From Prochlorococcus sp. AG-402-I21 (GTDB lineage: Bacteria; Cyanobacteriota; Cyanobacteriia; PCC-6307; Cyanobiaceae), in assembly GCA_003216955.1 (NCBI GenBank), contig QCHZ01000003.1, positions 1-64,000 on the forward strand: DNA of 64,000 bases, written 5' to 3'. Each line of letters starts with the position of its first letter. Within the stretch, counting starts at the first letter, position 1. Of this stretch, positions 8,063 to 20,440 are shown in pieces. Below the pieces are notes generated by a model. It worked only from the letters and a program-made list of their open reading frames with translations, searched no databases and was not told the DNA's origin. A program made the position numbers and the translations under genes.

Positions 8063-10546
8063 ATGGCCAAAGAACGCCTAAAACCCATATCGTTGCATCA
8101 AGAAATGCAGCGTTCTTATCTCGAGTACGCAATGAGCGTAATCGTTGGTAGAGCATTGCCAGACGCTAGAGATGGATTGAAACCGGTGCAAAGAAGAATT
8201 CTTTTTGCAATGCACGAATTAGGACTTACACCTGATAGACCTTATAGAAAATGTGCTCGTGTCGTTGGGGATGTTCTTGGAAAATATCATCCACATGGAG
8301 ATCAAGCTGTTTACGACGCACTTGTAAGACAAGTTCAAATTTTTAGTTCAAGATATCCAATTCTTGATGGACATGGAAACTTTGGATCTATTGATGATGA
8401 TCCTCCCGCCGCAATGAGATATACAGAAACTCGATTAGCAGCAATATCTAACATTGCAATTTTAAGTGAAATAGATCAAGAAACAGTTGATTTCTCTCCA
8501 AATTTTGATGGATCACAGCAGGAACCGGATGTTTTACCGGCTCAACTACCATTCCTTCTCTTAAATGGAAGTGCAGGGATTGCAGTTGGAATGGCAACAA
8601 GCATTCCTCCTCATAATTTAAACGAGGTCGTGGAAGCTTTGATAGCAATAATAAAAAAACCATCTTTAGACGAAGAAAAATTATTAGAAATAATTCCTGG
8701 ACCAGACTTTCCAACGGGAGGAGAAATATTGATAAGCAATGGAATAAAAGAAACTTATACAAAAGGAAAAGGAAGTATAACGATGAGAGGAATAGCTCAT
8801 ATAGAAGAAATTTATCCAGGCAAAGGGAAACACAAAAGAAGTGGAATTATTATTACTGAACTGCCTTATCAATTAAACAAAGCTAGCTGGATTGAGAAAT
8901 TAGCTGACCTTGTAAATAATGGAAAAGTTGCAGGAATAGCTGATATTAGAGATGAAAGTGATCGAGATGGAATGAGAATTCTTGTGGAAATAAAAAGAGA
9001 TTCAGATCCAGAAAAAATTCTGGATTTTTTATATCAAAAAACTTCTTTACAAAGTAATTTTGGTGCAATTTTACTTGCATTAGTTAATGGCCAGCCTGTA
9101 CAGCTTACTTTAAGAAAATTATTAGATAATTTCCTAGAATTTAGAGAGAATACAATTTTACTGAGGAGTAATTATTTATTAAAAAACATTAAAAATCGAC
9201 AAGAGATAGTTGAGGCACTGATTCAAGCTATAAATAATCTTAGAGAGATAATCAGTTTGATTGAAAATTCAAAAGATACAGCAGAAGCGAGAAATAATTT
9301 AATTATTAGCTTAAAAATAAATGAAAAACAAGCCGATGGAATATTAGGCATGCCTTTGAAAAAAATTACAAGTCTTGAAAAAACTTCACTAACAAATGAA
9401 ATAGAAATTTTAAAAGATAAAAGAACTGAACTGGAGTCAATTATTAATGATAGAGAAAAATTAATGAAAGTAATGGTTAAAGAACTAAAAGAACTTAAAA
9501 AAAGATTTGGTAGTAGTAGAAAAACAAAATTAATAGAAGGTGGAGATGCTCTAATCGCTGAAAAAATGGCAAACCAAAGACCAAACAAAGAACTACAAAG
9601 AATAAATGCTTTAAAACAATTATCTTCAGATTCTGAGATTATTATTCAATCAAATAATGCAATAAAAATAATCCCTTCGATAACAATAAAAAAATTAAGA
9701 TTAAAAGAAAATACAGAAGAAAGAAAAGATCTTCTCCCTACAAAGCTTATATGGCCTATTAAAAATGAACCAAAAATATTAGCTATCAGTCAACAAGGTA
9801 AAATAGGTCTTCTTAAATGGGAATTTGCAGGACAAAAACCTGGGCCCCTAGAACACTTTTTACCAGCAGGTTTAGAAAATGATGAAATAGTCAATCTTCT
9901 TCCATTAGATGAATTTAAAGATATAAGTTTAGGTTTAATTAGTACTGATGGAAAATTTAAAAGAATATCAATCGATGAAATTAGTGATATTTCTAATAGA
10001 TCAACAACAATTTTAAAATTAAAAGACAATATCAAACTTAAATCTTGCTTTATTTGCAAAGAGAATAGTTTTTTATATATTGTAAGTAATATCGGCAGGA
10101 TTCTTAAATTAAAAATAACGGAAAAGAATTTCCCATATATGGGGAAATTAGCTCAAGGAAATACTATAATGAAATTATTCCCAGGTGAAAATATAATTGA
10201 AGCTTTAATTACTCAAGAAAAACAAAATAAAGATTTAATTTTAATAACTAATAAAGGTTATTTTATAAAACATGCTACTAAAAAAATAAAAACATCAAAA
10301 AAAGGTCATTTGGGAACAATGGGAATAAATATTCAAGACACTAAAAAAGTAAAAAATAGAGTAATCAATTGTTTTTTTAATAATAAATATGTTTATATTA
10401 AAACGAACAAAGAAAGATATGAAAAATTAAAAACCGATGAAATTGATACTAGTTTATATAAAAAAGAAAAAAAATTGAATATAGAACTAAATGATAGTGA
10501 GTTTATAACATCTACTTTTTCAATGATAATACCAGAAGAAAGTTAA
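8063..10546 (+). CDS. gyrA: DNA gyrase / topoisomerase IV subunit A (GyrA/ParC family)
   Basis: Type IIA topoisomerase breakage-reunion subunit, 827 aa. The N-terminal winged-helix region has [17 protein letters not shown], then [16 protein letters not shown], and the catalytic tyrosine Y120 in [11 protein letters not shown] coiled-coil arm near 430-490 and a C-terminal beta-pinwheel follow. The pinwheel has only a degenerate match to the GyrA box (KKGHLG near 740 instead of QRRGGKG). Cyanobacteria usually carry two GyrA-like paralogues, and this could be the second (ParC-like) one, so the symbol is provisional. It converges on purF; the two stop codons overlap in a TTAA. Confidence 0.85.
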   Translation: MAKERLKPISLHQEMQRSYLEYAMSVIVGRALPDARDGLKPVQRRILFAMHELGLTPDRPYRKCARVVGDVLGKYHPHGDQAVYDALVRQVQIFSSRYPILDGHGNFGSIDDDPPAAMRYTETRLAAISNIAILSEIDQETVDFSPNFDGSQQEPDVLPAQLPFLLLNGSAGIAVGMATSIPPHNLNEVVEALIAIIKKPSLDEEKLLEIIPGPDFPTGGEILISNGIKETYTKGKGSITMRGIAHIEEIYPGKGKHKRSGIIITELPYQLNKASWIEKLADLVNNGKVAGIADIRDESDRDGMRILVEIKRDSDPEKILDFLYQKTSLQSNFGAILLALVNGQPVQLTLRKLLDNFLEFRENTILLRSNYLLKNIKNRQEIVEALIQAINNLREIISLIENSKDTAEARNNLIISLKINEKQADGILGMPLKKITSLEKTSLTNEIEILKDKRTELESIINDREKLMKVMVKELKELKKRFGSSRKTKLIEGGDALIAEKMANQRPNKELQRINALKQLSSDSEIIIQSNNAIKIIPSITIKKLRLKENTEERKDLLPTKLIWPIKNEPKILAISQQGKIGLLKWEFAGQKPGPLEHFLPAGLENDEIVNLLPLDEFKDISLGLISTDGKFKRISIDEISDISNRSTTILKLKDNIKLKSCFICKENSFLYIVSNIGRILKLKITEKNFPYMGKLAQGNTIMKLFPGENIIEALITQEKQNKDLILITNKGYFIKHATKKIKTSKKGHLGTMGINIQDTKKVKNRVINCFFNNKYVYIKTNKERYEKLKTDEIDTSLYKKEKKLNIELNDSEFITSTFSMIIPEES

Positions 10547-12000
10547 GATAAAGAGGTTTTTTCAATCCAACTTAAATATTCATCAGTAACTGTTCCAGTA
10601 ACATATTTACCTGTGAAACAGGATAAATCTAATTCGTTAATTTTAGAACCTTGAGTTATAGCTTTAGTAAGATCTTCTACCTCTTGATAGATCATCTTAT
10701 CAATTAATAAGTTATTTTCTATCTCATCTATATTTCGATTATAAGCAATCAATTCATTCCTACTTGGCATATTTATTCCATAAACATGTGGATGTCTTAT
10801 TGGTGGAGCAGCAGATGTAAAAGTAACTTTATTAGCCCCTGCACTTCTTGCCATTTGTACAATTTGCTGAGATGTTGTTCCTCGAACAACTGAATCATCA
10901 ACGATTAAAACATTTTTATTTTTAAATTCAGTACTCATTGCATTTAACTTCTGTCGCACAGAACGTTTTCTTAAAGATTGACCAGGCATTATAAATGTTC
11001 TACCAACATAACGATTCTTAAAAAAGCCCTCTCTATATTCAATTCCTAGCTGTCTTGCTACTTGCATTGCAGCAGGTCTAGAGGAATCAGGTATTGGCAT
11101 TACTACATCTACATCTCCAAGACTAATTTGCTTTTTTATTGTCTCTGCTAACAAATCGCCCATTCTTAATCTTGACTCATAAACAGAAATACCATTCATT
11201 ATTGAGTCAGGTCTGGCTAAATAAACATATTCAAATGAACAAGGAAATAGTTGAGGATTATTTGAGCATTGTTTCGCAAAAAACTCACCATCTGAAGTAA
11301 TAAAAATGGCCTCTCCTGGTTCTACATCTCTAAGAATTTCATAATCATTATTTTCAATAACTAATGATTCACTCGCTATAACCCACTCAGGTCTGTTTTT
11401 TTCGTTTACCCTTTTACCAATAACCAATGGACGAATTCCAAAAGGATCTCTAAAAGCTAAAAGACCATGACCAGCTATTAAAGCAATCGAAGCATAGGAT
11501 CCTTCTACTCTTGCATGAAGTGTTGTAACCGCATTAAAAAGATCGTCTGGATTTATGTCTTTTCCATTTATTGCACTATTTAATTCAGTTGCTAAAACAT
11601 TTAACAACATTTCAGTATCACTTGAGGTGTTTGTATGCCTTCTATCAACTTTAAAAAGTTCTTTTTCTAGCTCTCTTGTATTAGTTAAATTTCCATTATG
11701 AACAAGAATAATGCCGTAAGGAGCATTTACATAAAAAGGTTGTGCCTCTTCTTCTCTGTGAGCAGCACCTTTAGTCGCATATCGAACATGTCCTAATCCA
11801 GTTTTTCCAATCAAAGCTCGCATGTCTCTAGTTCTATAAGCTTCTCGAACTTGACCTTTGGATTTGTTAATGTGAAAAACACTACCATCCATTGTTGCTA
11901 TTCCAGTAGAGTCTTGACCTCTATGCTGTAGCAACAACAAACTGTCGTATATTTGTTGGTTACATTGATCAGTTGAAACAACACCTACTATTCCACACAT
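10543..12000 (-). CDS. purF: Amidophosphoribosyltransferase
   Basis: First committed step of purine synthesis: PRPP plus glutamine to phosphoribosylamine. 485 aa. The Ntn-type glutaminase starts MCGIVGV, so Cys2 becomes N-terminal without a propeptide; HRGQDS is at 26-31 and GHVRYAT at 70-76. The PRPP motif [14 protein letters not shown] is at 364-377. Of the Fe-S cysteine positions known from the Bacillus-type enzyme, C254 and the Cys of SCFTGKY are present, but RHPHVYG has His where that type has Cys, and the CxxC is reduced to DLSC. It lies 61 bp behind purL in the dnaN group. Confidence 0.97.
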   Translation of the reverse strand: MCGIVGVVSTDQCNQQIYDSLLLLQHRGQDSTGIATMDGSVFHINKSKGQVREAYRTRDMRALIGKTGLGHVRYATKGAAHREEEAQPFYVNAPYGIILVHNGNLTNTRELEKELFKVDRRHTNTSSDTEMLLNVLATELNSAINGKDINPDDLFNAVTTLHARVEGSYASIALIAGHGLLAFRDPFGIRPLVIGKRVNEKNRPEWVIASESLVIENNDYEILRDVEPGEAIFITSDGEFFAKQCSNNPQLFPCSFEYVYLARPDSIMNGISVYESRLRMGDLLAETIKKQISLGDVDVVMPIPDSSRPAAMQVARQLGIEYREGFFKNRYVGRTFIMPGQSLRKRSVRQKLNAMSTEFKNKNVLIVDDSVVRGTTSQQIVQMARSAGANKVTFTSAAPPIRHPHVYGINMPSRNELIAYNRNIDEIENNLLIDKMIYQEVEDLTKAITQGSKINELDLSCFTGKYVTGTVTDEYLSWIEKTSLS

Positions 12001-12061
12001 AATTATATTCCTTGGTTAAATAGGTAAAATTTAATTTTTAAATTATAAATCATAGATGATT

Positions 12062-14473
12062 TTATTTAGTTATTTTTTTGTAAATGGCATTTTTATATGT
12101 ATCTATCAAATCTAGAATATTAAGATCTATAATTAAATTATTAGATTGATAAACTGACAATTTTTTTTGATTATTTACATTACCTAAATGAGAGATTGAA
12201 AAAACATTAGATTCATTCGTAGATATCATTTTATAATATCTTTTTAATTCTAAACTTTGATCCGTTGAGCAACTAACTAAAACTCTTGCTCCTCCTTCAG
12301 CAAAAAGAAGTCTATCTAGTCTAGAGAAACTTGTAGGAAGCATTATATTTGCTCCAAAACCAGAAGAAATACAACATTCAGCTATAGCTACTGCTAATCC
12401 TCCATCACCCAGATCATGAGCTGAATTAATAATACCTTTTTTTATTATTTTTCTTAAAAATGAATGAACTTGATTTTCTAAAAATAAATCTACTTCTGGA
12501 GGTCTTCCTGTTTTTAAACCATGAATATATTCTAAAAAAGATGAAGCAGATAGTGAAATTCTTTTATCTTGATTATTATTAACTTCTAAAGGTAAACCAA
12601 TCATCCATATTTGATCTTCGGTATTCAGCCAAGATTTTTTACAAATTTTATCTATATCTTCTATTAATCCAACCATACCAATTACAGGAGTAGGATGTAT
12701 TGGTATAACTGTATTATTAGACAATTTTGTATCATTATACAAAGATACATTTCCTCCTGTAACAGGAGTATTCAATGCTTTACAAGCATTCGTTATTCCC
12801 TCACATGACTTTGATAATTGCCAAAAACCTACTGATTTATCAGGAGAAGAAAAATTTAAATTATTAGTAATAGCTATAGGTTCAGCTCCAACACAACTAA
12901 GATTCCTAGCCGCTTCTACAACAGCAGACATACTTCCGCGTTCTGGATCTAAATAAACCCATCTATCATTGCAATCGACTACTGATGCTATTCCTCTATC
13001 TTTATTTAATTGAAGTGTAAAGTTATTTTGAGAACGAATTCTAATAACAGCAGCATCAGCTTCTCCAGGAGAGACAACTGTATTGGATTGAACATGATAA
13101 TCATATTGTTTATATATCCAATTTTTTGAAGCTATTGAAGGGGTCCTTAGTAAATCTAATAAAACATTATTCCAACTAATAAATAAATTATTTTTTATAT
13201 TAATAATTCCATTGTTTAAATTTTTAGGTAATAAAGATTCTGTCCATTTCCAATGTTCTTGTAAATAATCAGGCGTTGAATTAAGTAATACATGCTCCTC
13301 AATAGGAGTATCATCCGCAAGTGCTGATGCTGGTATATTTGCTACGACTTCTCCTTTATGCAGAACTCTAACAACTTTTTCTTCTAAAACTTTTCCCACT
13401 ACTTCGACATATAAACCCCATCTCATAAATAACTGACTTAATTCTTTTTCTGAACCAGGTTTGACAACAAATAACATTCGTTCTTGTGATTCAGACAATA
13501 AAAATTCGTAAGCAGTCATACCCTTTTCTCTTGCTGGAACAAGATCAAGATTTAATTCAATACCTACTTGACCTTTAGAAGCCATTTCAGAACAACTACA
13601 TGTCAAACCTGCAGCTCCCATATCCTGAGCAGCAATTACACTTCCTGTTTTAAATGCCTCTAAACAAGCCTCTATTAATCCTTTTTCAAGAAAAGGATCA
13701 CCGACTTGTACCGCCGGTCGATCATCTATTGAAGTTTTTGAAAGTTCAGAACTAGCAAAACTTGCTCCTCCCATTCCATCTCGACCAGTTGTATTTCCTA
13801 CGTATAAAACAGGGAAATCAATACCACTAGCTCCTGAACAAACTATCTCTTCTGTTTCCATTAAACCTAATGCCATTGCATTAACTAATGGATTACCTGA
13901 ATAACTACTATCGAATCCAACTTCTCCCCCAATAGTAGGAACACCTACACAGTTGCCATAGTGTGAAATTCCTGCAACAACACCTTCTAATAAACTAATA
14001 TTTTTTTCATTTTCCAATGGTCCAAATCTTAATGCATTTAATAAAGCTATTGGCCTAGCTCCCATAGTAAAAATATCCCTCAATATTCCACCTACTCCAG
14101 TTGCTGCCCCTTGAAAAGGCTCTACAGCTGATGGGTGATTATGACTTTCAATTTTGAAGACTAATTTTTGGCCTAAACCAATATCTACCACACCTGCATT
14201 TTCTCCTGGACCCACAAGAATTCTAGGGCCTGTTGTAGGAAAGTTTTTAAGTAACGAACGAGAATTGCGATAACAACAATGTTCAGACCACATGACACCA
14301 AACATTCCTAATTCATTTCTATTTGGTGGACGATTAAGTCTTCTGCAAATTTCTACATAATCAGCTTCTTTTAAACCTTCTTGCTGAAGAGAAGAAATCA
14401 CATCATATTCAACAAGAAATTTTGACGAATTGATGAATTCATTAAAATCATTATTCTTAGAAAAAGATGTCAT
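12062..14473 (-). CDS. purL: Phosphoribosylformylglycinamidine synthase II
   Basis: Fourth step of purine synthesis: ATP-dependent amination of FGAR to FGAM. This is the small multi-subunit form (803 aa), which works with PurS and PurQ encoded elsewhere. The N-terminal part has [12 protein letters not shown] with the catalytic His, [12 protein letters not shown], and [20 protein letters not shown], which forms the ATP/Mg site. The second AIRS-like half has TGGNVSLYN and [14 protein letters not shown]. It begins three bases after the PRC-barrel gene and leads into purF. Confidence 0.97.
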   Translation of the reverse strand: MTSFSKNNDFNEFINSSKFLVEYDVISSLQQEGLKEADYVEICRRLNRPPNRNELGMFGVMWSEHCCYRNSRSLLKNFPTTGPRILVGPGENAGVVDIGLGQKLVFKIESHNHPSAVEPFQGAATGVGGILRDIFTMGARPIALLNALRFGPLENEKNISLLEGVVAGISHYGNCVGVPTIGGEVGFDSSYSGNPLVNAMALGLMETEEIVCSGASGIDFPVLYVGNTTGRDGMGGASFASSELSKTSIDDRPAVQVGDPFLEKGLIEACLEAFKTGSVIAAQDMGAAGLTCSCSEMASKGQVGIELNLDLVPAREKGMTAYEFLLSESQERMLFVVKPGSEKELSQLFMRWGLYVEVVGKVLEEKVVRVLHKGEVVANIPASALADDTPIEEHVLLNSTPDYLQEHWKWTESLLPKNLNNGIINIKNNLFISWNNVLLDLLRTPSIASKNWIYKQYDYHVQSNTVVSPGEADAAVIRIRSQNNFTLQLNKDRGIASVVDCNDRWVYLDPERGSMSAVVEAARNLSCVGAEPIAITNNLNFSSPDKSVGFWQLSKSCEGITNACKALNTPVTGGNVSLYNDTKLSNNTVIPIHPTPVIGMVGLIEDIDKICKKSWLNTEDQIWMIGLPLEVNNNQDKRISLSASSFLEYIHGLKTGRPPEVDLFLENQVHSFLRKIIKKGIINSAHDLGDGGLAVAIAECCISSGFGANIMLPTSFSRLDRLLFAEGGARVLVSCSTDQSLELKRYYKMISTNESNVFSISHLGNVNNQKKLSVYQSNNLIIDLNILDLIDTYKNAIYKKITK

Positions 14474-14476
14474 TAA

Positions 14477-15274
<798 letters not shown>

Positions 15275-15276
15275 AA

Positions 15277-16437
15277 TTAATTCCGTATCTGTATAGGCAT
15301 CACCAAATATGTGAAATTACTATCACTATCAACAGGTGAAAACACGGCAGGTGTTGTAGGAGCATTACAACTTAATTTAATAAAATTTGAGTCTATAACT
15401 TTAAGTCCATCTAATAAATATCTAACATTAAATGCTATTTGAAATGATTCACCTTTAAAAGAAATTGGTAATGATTCAAATCCTGTTCCAATATCTTGGG
15501 CATCAGTACTAATTTTAATTAAATTTGCAGTACTATCAGTCGTAACTTTTATAACATTATTATGTTGATCAGCTAAAACAGCAATTCTTTCTAATGATGC
15601 AATAAATTCTTTTCTATCAAATTCTAAAACGTTTTCAAATGTTTCCGGTAATAATTGAGAATAATTTGGATATGAACCTTCTAAAGCTCTTATAGTTATA
15701 ATATCATCAACAGATATAAATACAACTTGCCCTTTATCAATAAAAAAATTAATTGGCTGATTAATATCACAAGTACTTAGAAATTTTTCAACTTCTCTTA
15801 AAGATTTAGAAGGTAATGTTATAGAGAATTTATCAATTTCAGAAGCAATATCATTATCTTTTGAATTACATAAAATATTAGTTAAATTTAAAACAGCTAA
15901 TCTATGGCCATCAGTAGCTGCTGATTCAATGCCATATCCATCAAATGTAAGATTAACACCTGTTAGTAATTGCTTAGCATCATCGGTACTACTTGCAAAT
16001 AAAGTTGATTTAATTGCACTAGATAATAATAAAGGATTTAATTTAAGTGAAGTACCACTTTCGACCAAAGGTAAGTCTGGAAAATCATCAGCAAGCATTC
16101 CTCTCACTTGATATGTACTACTTTTACTTGTTAATTCAACTTGCTGACAAGATTCATCAGTAGTCAAAAGCAAAGGAGAATCATTAGATAATTTAGAAAC
16201 AATTTCACCAAACAACTTAGCTGGTAAAGTTATGGCACCACTACTTTCTATAGAAGCAGGTATTGAGGTTTGTATTCCTAAACTTAAATCAAAACCAGTT
16301 AAACGAAGTTTTCCAGTTACCTCATCAGCAGCCAATAATACATTTGCTAATACCGGGTGTGTCGGTCGATTAGAAACTGCTCTACTAACTAACTGAAGAG
16401 CCGTATTTAATTCAAATTGAGAGCAACTTAATTTCAT
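15277..16437 (-). CDS. dnaN: DNA polymerase III beta subunit (sliding clamp)
   Basis: Ring-shaped processivity factor that tethers polymerase III to DNA. 386 aa, three similar domains. It has the usual N-terminus MKLSCSQFELNTALQLVSRAVSNRPTHPVL-like pattern and the C-terminal PVDSDSNFTYLVMPIQI ending with the clamp-typical VMP(I/M) motif. It starts at ATG 16435-16437, next to the predicted origin, and leads the PRC-purL-purF group. In many Prochlorococcus genomes dnaN is used as gene 1, which fits a position beside the origin. Confidence 0.97.
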   Translation of the reverse strand: MKLSCSQFELNTALQLVSRAVSNRPTHPVLANVLLAADEVTGKLRLTGFDLSLGIQTSIPASIESSGAITLPAKLFGEIVSKLSNDSPLLLTTDESCQQVELTSKSSTYQVRGMLADDFPDLPLVESGTSLKLNPLLLSSAIKSTLFASSTDDAKQLLTGVNLTFDGYGIESAATDGHRLAVLNLTNILCNSKDNDIASEIDKFSITLPSKSLREVEKFLSTCDINQPINFFIDKGQVVFISVDDIITIRALEGSYPNYSQLLPETFENVLEFDRKEFIASLERIAVLADQHNNVIKVTTDSTANLIKISTDAQDIGTGFESLPISFKGESFQIAFNVRYLLDGLKVIDSNFIKLSCNAPTTPAVFSPVDSDSNFTYLVMPIQIRN

Positions 16438-16489
16438 CCGGCAATTTCAAATAAAATCCATTGATATAAGAATTTCATAGCTATTTCTA

Positions 16490-16760
16490 AAAAGCAATAC
16501 CGTTAAAAAAAACAAAACTTTTTACTTCTATTCTTTTTCTTTAATCTTTATATGAAATTGAATTAGTAGTAGTAGAAGCTGTGGTTTCTGTGGTTAACTC
16601 AAAAAGTACAGTACTCATCTACAAAAATAGATTTTAGCTGTGTGGAAAAAACTCCTCCTTCGTGGACAAAAATATTCTTATCCACGGTATTTCATTTATG
16701 TGGAAAAACGCTAATTGATTTTCTAAGGTTTTGTGCTGTTTTTCCACAATATAAATAAGG
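16490..16760. other. oriC: Predicted chromosomal replication origin (oriC)
   Basis: This lies in the 374-bp gene-free gap between dnaN and thrC. Six DnaA-box-like 9-mers fall within 160 bp. TTTTCCACA occurs at 16740-16748 and inverted at 16641-16649 and 16699-16707. TTATCCACG is at 16678-16686. Inverted TTAACCACA (16589-16597) and TTGTCCACG (16661-16669) are weaker. A very AT-rich stretch at about 16498-16560 beside them could be the unwinding element. In cyanobacteria such as Synechococcus elongatus the origin lies next to dnaN. No functional data are available here. Confidence 0.8.
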
Positions 16761-16811
16761 ATACAGAACCGAAATACACAGACAGTTATTTTTTTGGCTC
16801 TTTTTATGTTT

Positions 16812-17918
16812 TTAAAAGCCCATTATTTTTGTTATTGAATTTATTTCTGGATTTATACCAGTATGAAAAATCGAGTCATTATTCGTTATTGCACAATCAG
16901 GATCTTTTAGACCATTACCTGTTAAAACACAAACAATAGTTGAATTTTTTGGTACATCATTTTTTACTTTTAATAAACCAGCAACGGAAGCTGCGCTTGC
17001 TGGCTCACAAAAAATTCCTTCTTCTTTACCAAGAATTTTATATGCATCAATTATTTCTGAATCTGTTACTGATGAAAATTTACCATTGCTCGTATCTCTA
17101 GCTATGAGAGCTTTTTCTTTATTAACAGGATTTCCAATCCTTATCGCAGTAGCAATTGTTTCTGGATTATTGACGCTTTTACCTTCAACTAAAGGTGCAG
17201 AACCACTTGCTTGAAAACCCATCATACGAGGAAGTTGTTTGGATTTATTGGCATGAAAAAATTCTTGAAAACCCATCCAGTAAGCACTTATATTTCCTGC
17301 ATTTCCCATTGGAATACATAACCAATCAGGAGCATTTCCAAGATTTTCTATTATCTCGAAAGCAGCTGTTTTTTGTCCTTGTAATCTATAAGGATTTACA
17401 GAATTAACTAATGTTATGGGATATTTATCAGATAATTTTCTAACAATATCTAATGCTTTATCAAAATTGCCTTTAATTGCTAGTACTTCCGCTCCGTAAA
17501 CTAAGGCTTGAGCCAATTTGCCTTGAGCTACATATCCATCTGGAATAACGACAAAAGCTCTCATACCTCCTTTGCTTGCATAAGCAGCAGCTGATGCTGA
17601 AGTGTTACCTGTGCTTGCGCAAATTACAGCTTCACAGCCAGCTTCCTTTGCTTTGCTGATTGCCATTGTCATACCTCTATCTTTAAATGACCCTGTTGGG
17701 TTTAGACCGTCATATTTGACGTATACTTTTACTCCTTTTCCAATTCGATTTGCTATTGATTTTACTTCTATAAGAGGAGTTGCACCTTCTTTTAAAGTAA
17801 TGATGGGTGTTTTTTTTGTTATGGGTAACCAAGGTTTGTATTCTTCTATAAGTCCATCCCAATTATTTTTTTTCGGGATAGAAGTAAAAAGTTGTTTTAA
17901 TTTTTTAGAAAATGCCAC
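16812..17918 (-). CDS. thrC: Threonine synthase
   Basis: PLP enzyme that converts O-phosphohomoserine to threonine, 368 aa. The PLP lysine is K79 in [14 protein letters not shown], and [13 protein letters not shown] and the glycine-rich phosphate loop [12 protein letters not shown] are present. It is a fold-type II enzyme of the shorter bacterial/archaeal class. It reads towards the origin gap, so it is head-on to a fork leaving oriC. The DUF1400 gene lies 26 bp upstream on the same strand. Confidence 0.95.
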   Translation of the reverse strand: MAFSKKLKQLFTSIPKKNNWDGLIEEYKPWLPITKKTPIITLKEGATPLIEVKSIANRIGKGVKVYVKYDGLNPTGSFKDRGMTMAISKAKEAGCEAVICASTGNTSASAAAYASKGGMRAFVVIPDGYVAQGKLAQALVYGAEVLAIKGNFDKALDIVRKLSDKYPITLVNSVNPYRLQGQKTAAFEIIENLGNAPDWLCIPMGNAGNISAYWMGFQEFFHANKSKQLPRMMGFQASGSAPLVEGKSVNNPETIATAIRIGNPVNKEKALIARDTSNGKFSSVTDSEIIDAYKILGKEEGIFCEPASAASVAGLLKVKNDVPKNSTIVCVLTGNGLKDPDCAITNNDSIFHTGINPEINSITKIMGF

Positions 17919-17944
17919 TTCCTAATCAAGCAATTTTAAACAAT

Positions 17945-18505
17945 CTAAATGCTAGACCTTCCATCTTTCAGCTTTTTAAAAGGTGAATTTGAATAAAATA
18001 TGATTAACTCTTTTAATGATTCTACCTTTTTTAGGGTCTTACTTAATGCGTTTAGGTCAATAGCAATATTTTTATTTGGATAAGCTTTGAAAAAATCTAT
18101 TAGATCTATTTCTTGATTGTTATTGTAGGAACCTAATAAAATGCCTGATCTTATTGCTTTTATATTTAACTTTTTATTCGATATTTTGTTAGTATAGATA
18201 ATTTTAGATAACCTATTTAAAAAAACTTCGCCTATTTTGCTATTCATTAATTTACTGCTTCCTTTTAATGGGACTTCTATTTTAGAAGATAAAATTTTGT
18301 GTAGTTCATTGTCTTTTTGATTAGTAATTTTCATTAAACTTTTTAATTTATTACTTGGTATTTTTGTTTTTTTAAATTTATATAAGTCAGATATTTCTAT
18401 TGCTCTACTAAATGTTCCTTTATATAAAAAAAGGTTTTCAGCTCCCTTTACACTTGGACTAAATAATAATATTAAAAATAATATAAAGCTATGTTTTAAA
18501 TTCAT
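17945..18505 (-). CDS. Secreted DUF1400-type protein
   Basis: 186 aa with a clear signal peptide (hydrophobic 7-19, then VKGAEN, a likely cleavage after residue 21). The mature part matches the pattern of DUF1400, a cyanobacterial domain often found before alpha/beta-hydrolase domains: GTFSRAIEISDLYKF, a central segment ending in a repeated GEVFLNRLSKII, and a C-terminal LIDFFKAYPNKNIAIDL. No hydrolase domain follows here, so it is the stand-alone domain. Function unknown, presumably periplasmic or thylakoid-lumenal. Its ATG directly abuts the stop codon of the upstream kinase gene, which indicates co-transcription. Confidence 0.65.
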   Translation of the reverse strand: MNLKHSFILFLILLFSPSVKGAENLFLYKGTFSRAIEISDLYKFKKTKIPSNKLKSLMKITNQKDNELHKILSSKIEVPLKGSSKLMNSKIGEVFLNRLSKIIYTNKISNKKLNIKAIRSGILLGSYNNNQEIDLIDFFKAYPNKNIAIDLNALSKTLKKVESLKELIIFYSNSPFKKLKDGRSSI

Positions 18506-20365
18506 TTATTGTTTCACGCCTGCAGCGACTTTAACTAATCTAATGATTCCTTTTTCTGATGTTTTTTTCATTAATCCTACCCCCATTTTATAAGTATCTT
18601 TAGTTATTAAAATTTTTGGTAACTTTTTAAATATTATTTTTCTCTTAAATCCAGATTTTAGTTTTGAAGTATTAAACATTTTATGTATTGAAGACATATT
18701 AAATGATTGTTTTGAATTGATTTCTGATGATCTTTCTATTGTTTGTGAACGGATTTTTCTTGGTAGTTTATTGTTTAATTTTATTATTGTTTTCCATCCA
18801 ATAGAGTCTAGTTTTGAAGCTAGAATATTGACTAGTTCATTTCTAAGGATAAGACCTTTCTCTGAAAATAAAAAATCAATTGTTTGATCTAATATTTTTT
18901 CGCTATCAAGTTGTTTTTCTTTAGTAGCGCTTATTAAAAGATCATCTAGCCTTTCTAATTTTAGATTATTTTCATCAAAAAGCATTTCTTTTAAACTATT
19001 TCTTAGTTCCGGATTTTCATCTTCCATAAGTCTTCTTGCAAAGTAGGGATATGCTGCTCCAAGTATTTTAAAATTAGGATCAACACTAAGTGCAATTCCT
19101 TCTAAAGTAATCAGAGATCTAATTATTAGTGCGTAATAAGGAGGTAATTTAAAAGGAAATTTATACATAATTCCAGACATATCATCTGTGACAGCTTTAA
19201 AATCCATTTTGTTAACTCCTATTTCAAGAGCACTAGTAAAAACGCTCTCAAACGCAGGAGCAATTGGTGTTAAATCAACTTCTTCAGATAAAAAACCTAA
19301 TTGCACAAAATCATAAGAAAGTTTATCAAATCTTTTATTGACTAGATGTACTACTGCTCTAATTAATCCTACTCTTGATTGTTGTGTAATATCGCTCATC
19401 ATCCCGAAATCTAAATAACATAATCGACCGTCTTCCATAGCTAAAATATTCCCTGGATGTGGATCTGCGTGAAAAAAGCCGTGTTCAATTAGTTGTTGAA
19501 GACTGCAGCTTACTCCAATTTCTATCATTTCATTTGGATCAATACCTAATTTTTTTACAGCTTCAATGTTTGTTAATTTAATACCATCTATCCATTCCAT
19601 TGTAAGTACTCTTCTGCTTGTTACTTGTCTGTAAATTTTTGGAACAGCAATTTTATTGTTTTTGCTATGTAATTTTTTAAATTTTTCTGCATTATTGGCT
19701 TCATTAATGTAATCCATTTCTTCAAAAATTCTTTTCCCAAGCTCATCTATTAATGCGACAAGATCGCTTCTAATAATTCCAATATTATTTTTAAACCATA
19801 TAGCTATATTTCGCACTATGTATAAATCTAAAGTGATTTGTTCTCTTAACCCCGGTCTTTGAATTTTAACTGCAACTTTTTCTCCACTTTTGAGCTTTGC
19901 TTTATGTACTTGACCTAATGAGGCTGCTGAAATCGGTTCTTTATCTATCTCAAGAAAAATATTTTCTATCTTATCTTCTAAATCTTGTTCAATACATGCC
20001 ATAGCCAGTGTACTCTCGAAACCCGGTAGTTGATCCTGAAGTTGTGCTAATTCTTCTAAAACGGTTGGAGGAACAATATCTGGTCTTGTAGACAGTGCTT
20101 GCCCTGCTTTTATAAATGCTGGACCTAAATCCACAAGTAGCTTCGTAAATTCTTTGGCTCTATAACTTTTTCTCTCGTTTTTTTCCAAGGAACCAATTAA
20201 CTTCTCCCACCCAACGCCAAGTAAAAATAATCCAATGGGTAAAAGTGTCTGCCAAAGTCTACGTAGTAGACGAACTGGATTTTTTTTGTAGATTGAGTCA
20301 ATAGCTACAGGGTCATACTCAAGTAGACCTGAGGCTTCAATAAAATCGCTTAATTCTTCGGCCAT
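18506..20365 (-). CDS. ABC1/UbiB-family atypical kinase
   Basis: 619 aa, of the UbiB/ADCK family linked to quinone and prenyl-lipid metabolism and, in plastids, to stress control (ABC1K). It has the family-specific KxGQ motif FIKAGQALSTRPDI at 84-97, the Ala-rich loop AASLGQVHKA at 147-156, the ATP lysine in VAVKIQRPG (K167), the catalytic HADPHPGNI and the metal-binding YLDFGMM. The C-terminal 150 residues are Lys-rich and poorly conserved. A hydrophobic stretch (TLLPIGLFLLGVGW, about 40-53) may bind membrane. It is divergent from recN. Confidence 0.88.
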   Translation of the reverse strand: MAEELSDFIEASGLLEYDPVAIDSIYKKNPVRLLRRLWQTLLPIGLFLLGVGWEKLIGSLEKNERKSYRAKEFTKLLVDLGPAFIKAGQALSTRPDIVPPTVLEELAQLQDQLPGFESTLAMACIEQDLEDKIENIFLEIDKEPISAASLGQVHKAKLKSGEKVAVKIQRPGLREQITLDLYIVRNIAIWFKNNIGIIRSDLVALIDELGKRIFEEMDYINEANNAEKFKKLHSKNNKIAVPKIYRQVTSRRVLTMEWIDGIKLTNIEAVKKLGIDPNEMIEIGVSCSLQQLIEHGFFHADPHPGNILAMEDGRLCYLDFGMMSDITQQSRVGLIRAVVHLVNKRFDKLSYDFVQLGFLSEEVDLTPIAPAFESVFTSALEIGVNKMDFKAVTDDMSGIMYKFPFKLPPYYALIIRSLITLEGIALSVDPNFKILGAAYPYFARRLMEDENPELRNSLKEMLFDENNLKLERLDDLLISATKEKQLDSEKILDQTIDFLFSEKGLILRNELVNILASKLDSIGWKTIIKLNNKLPRKIRSQTIERSSEINSKQSFNMSSIHKMFNTSKLKSGFKRKIIFKKLPKILITKDTYKMGVGLMKKTSEKGIIRLVKVAAGVKQ

Positions 20366-20440
20366 TTTGGTATGGCAATGTTCTACGTCCCTTCTAATTC
20401 ATTTTACGCTTCGTTCGCGTCTTTTTGATTGCTTTCACTT

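Noticed and set aside
16580-16588. TGTGGTTTC as a seventh DnaA box
   Set aside because: It has about four mismatches to the consensus, too many to count.
16733-16939. A 68-codon rightward frame reaching from the origin gap into thrC
   Set aside because: Half of it is antisense to the thrC 3' end, it begins inside a DnaA-box region, and its composition is low-complexity.
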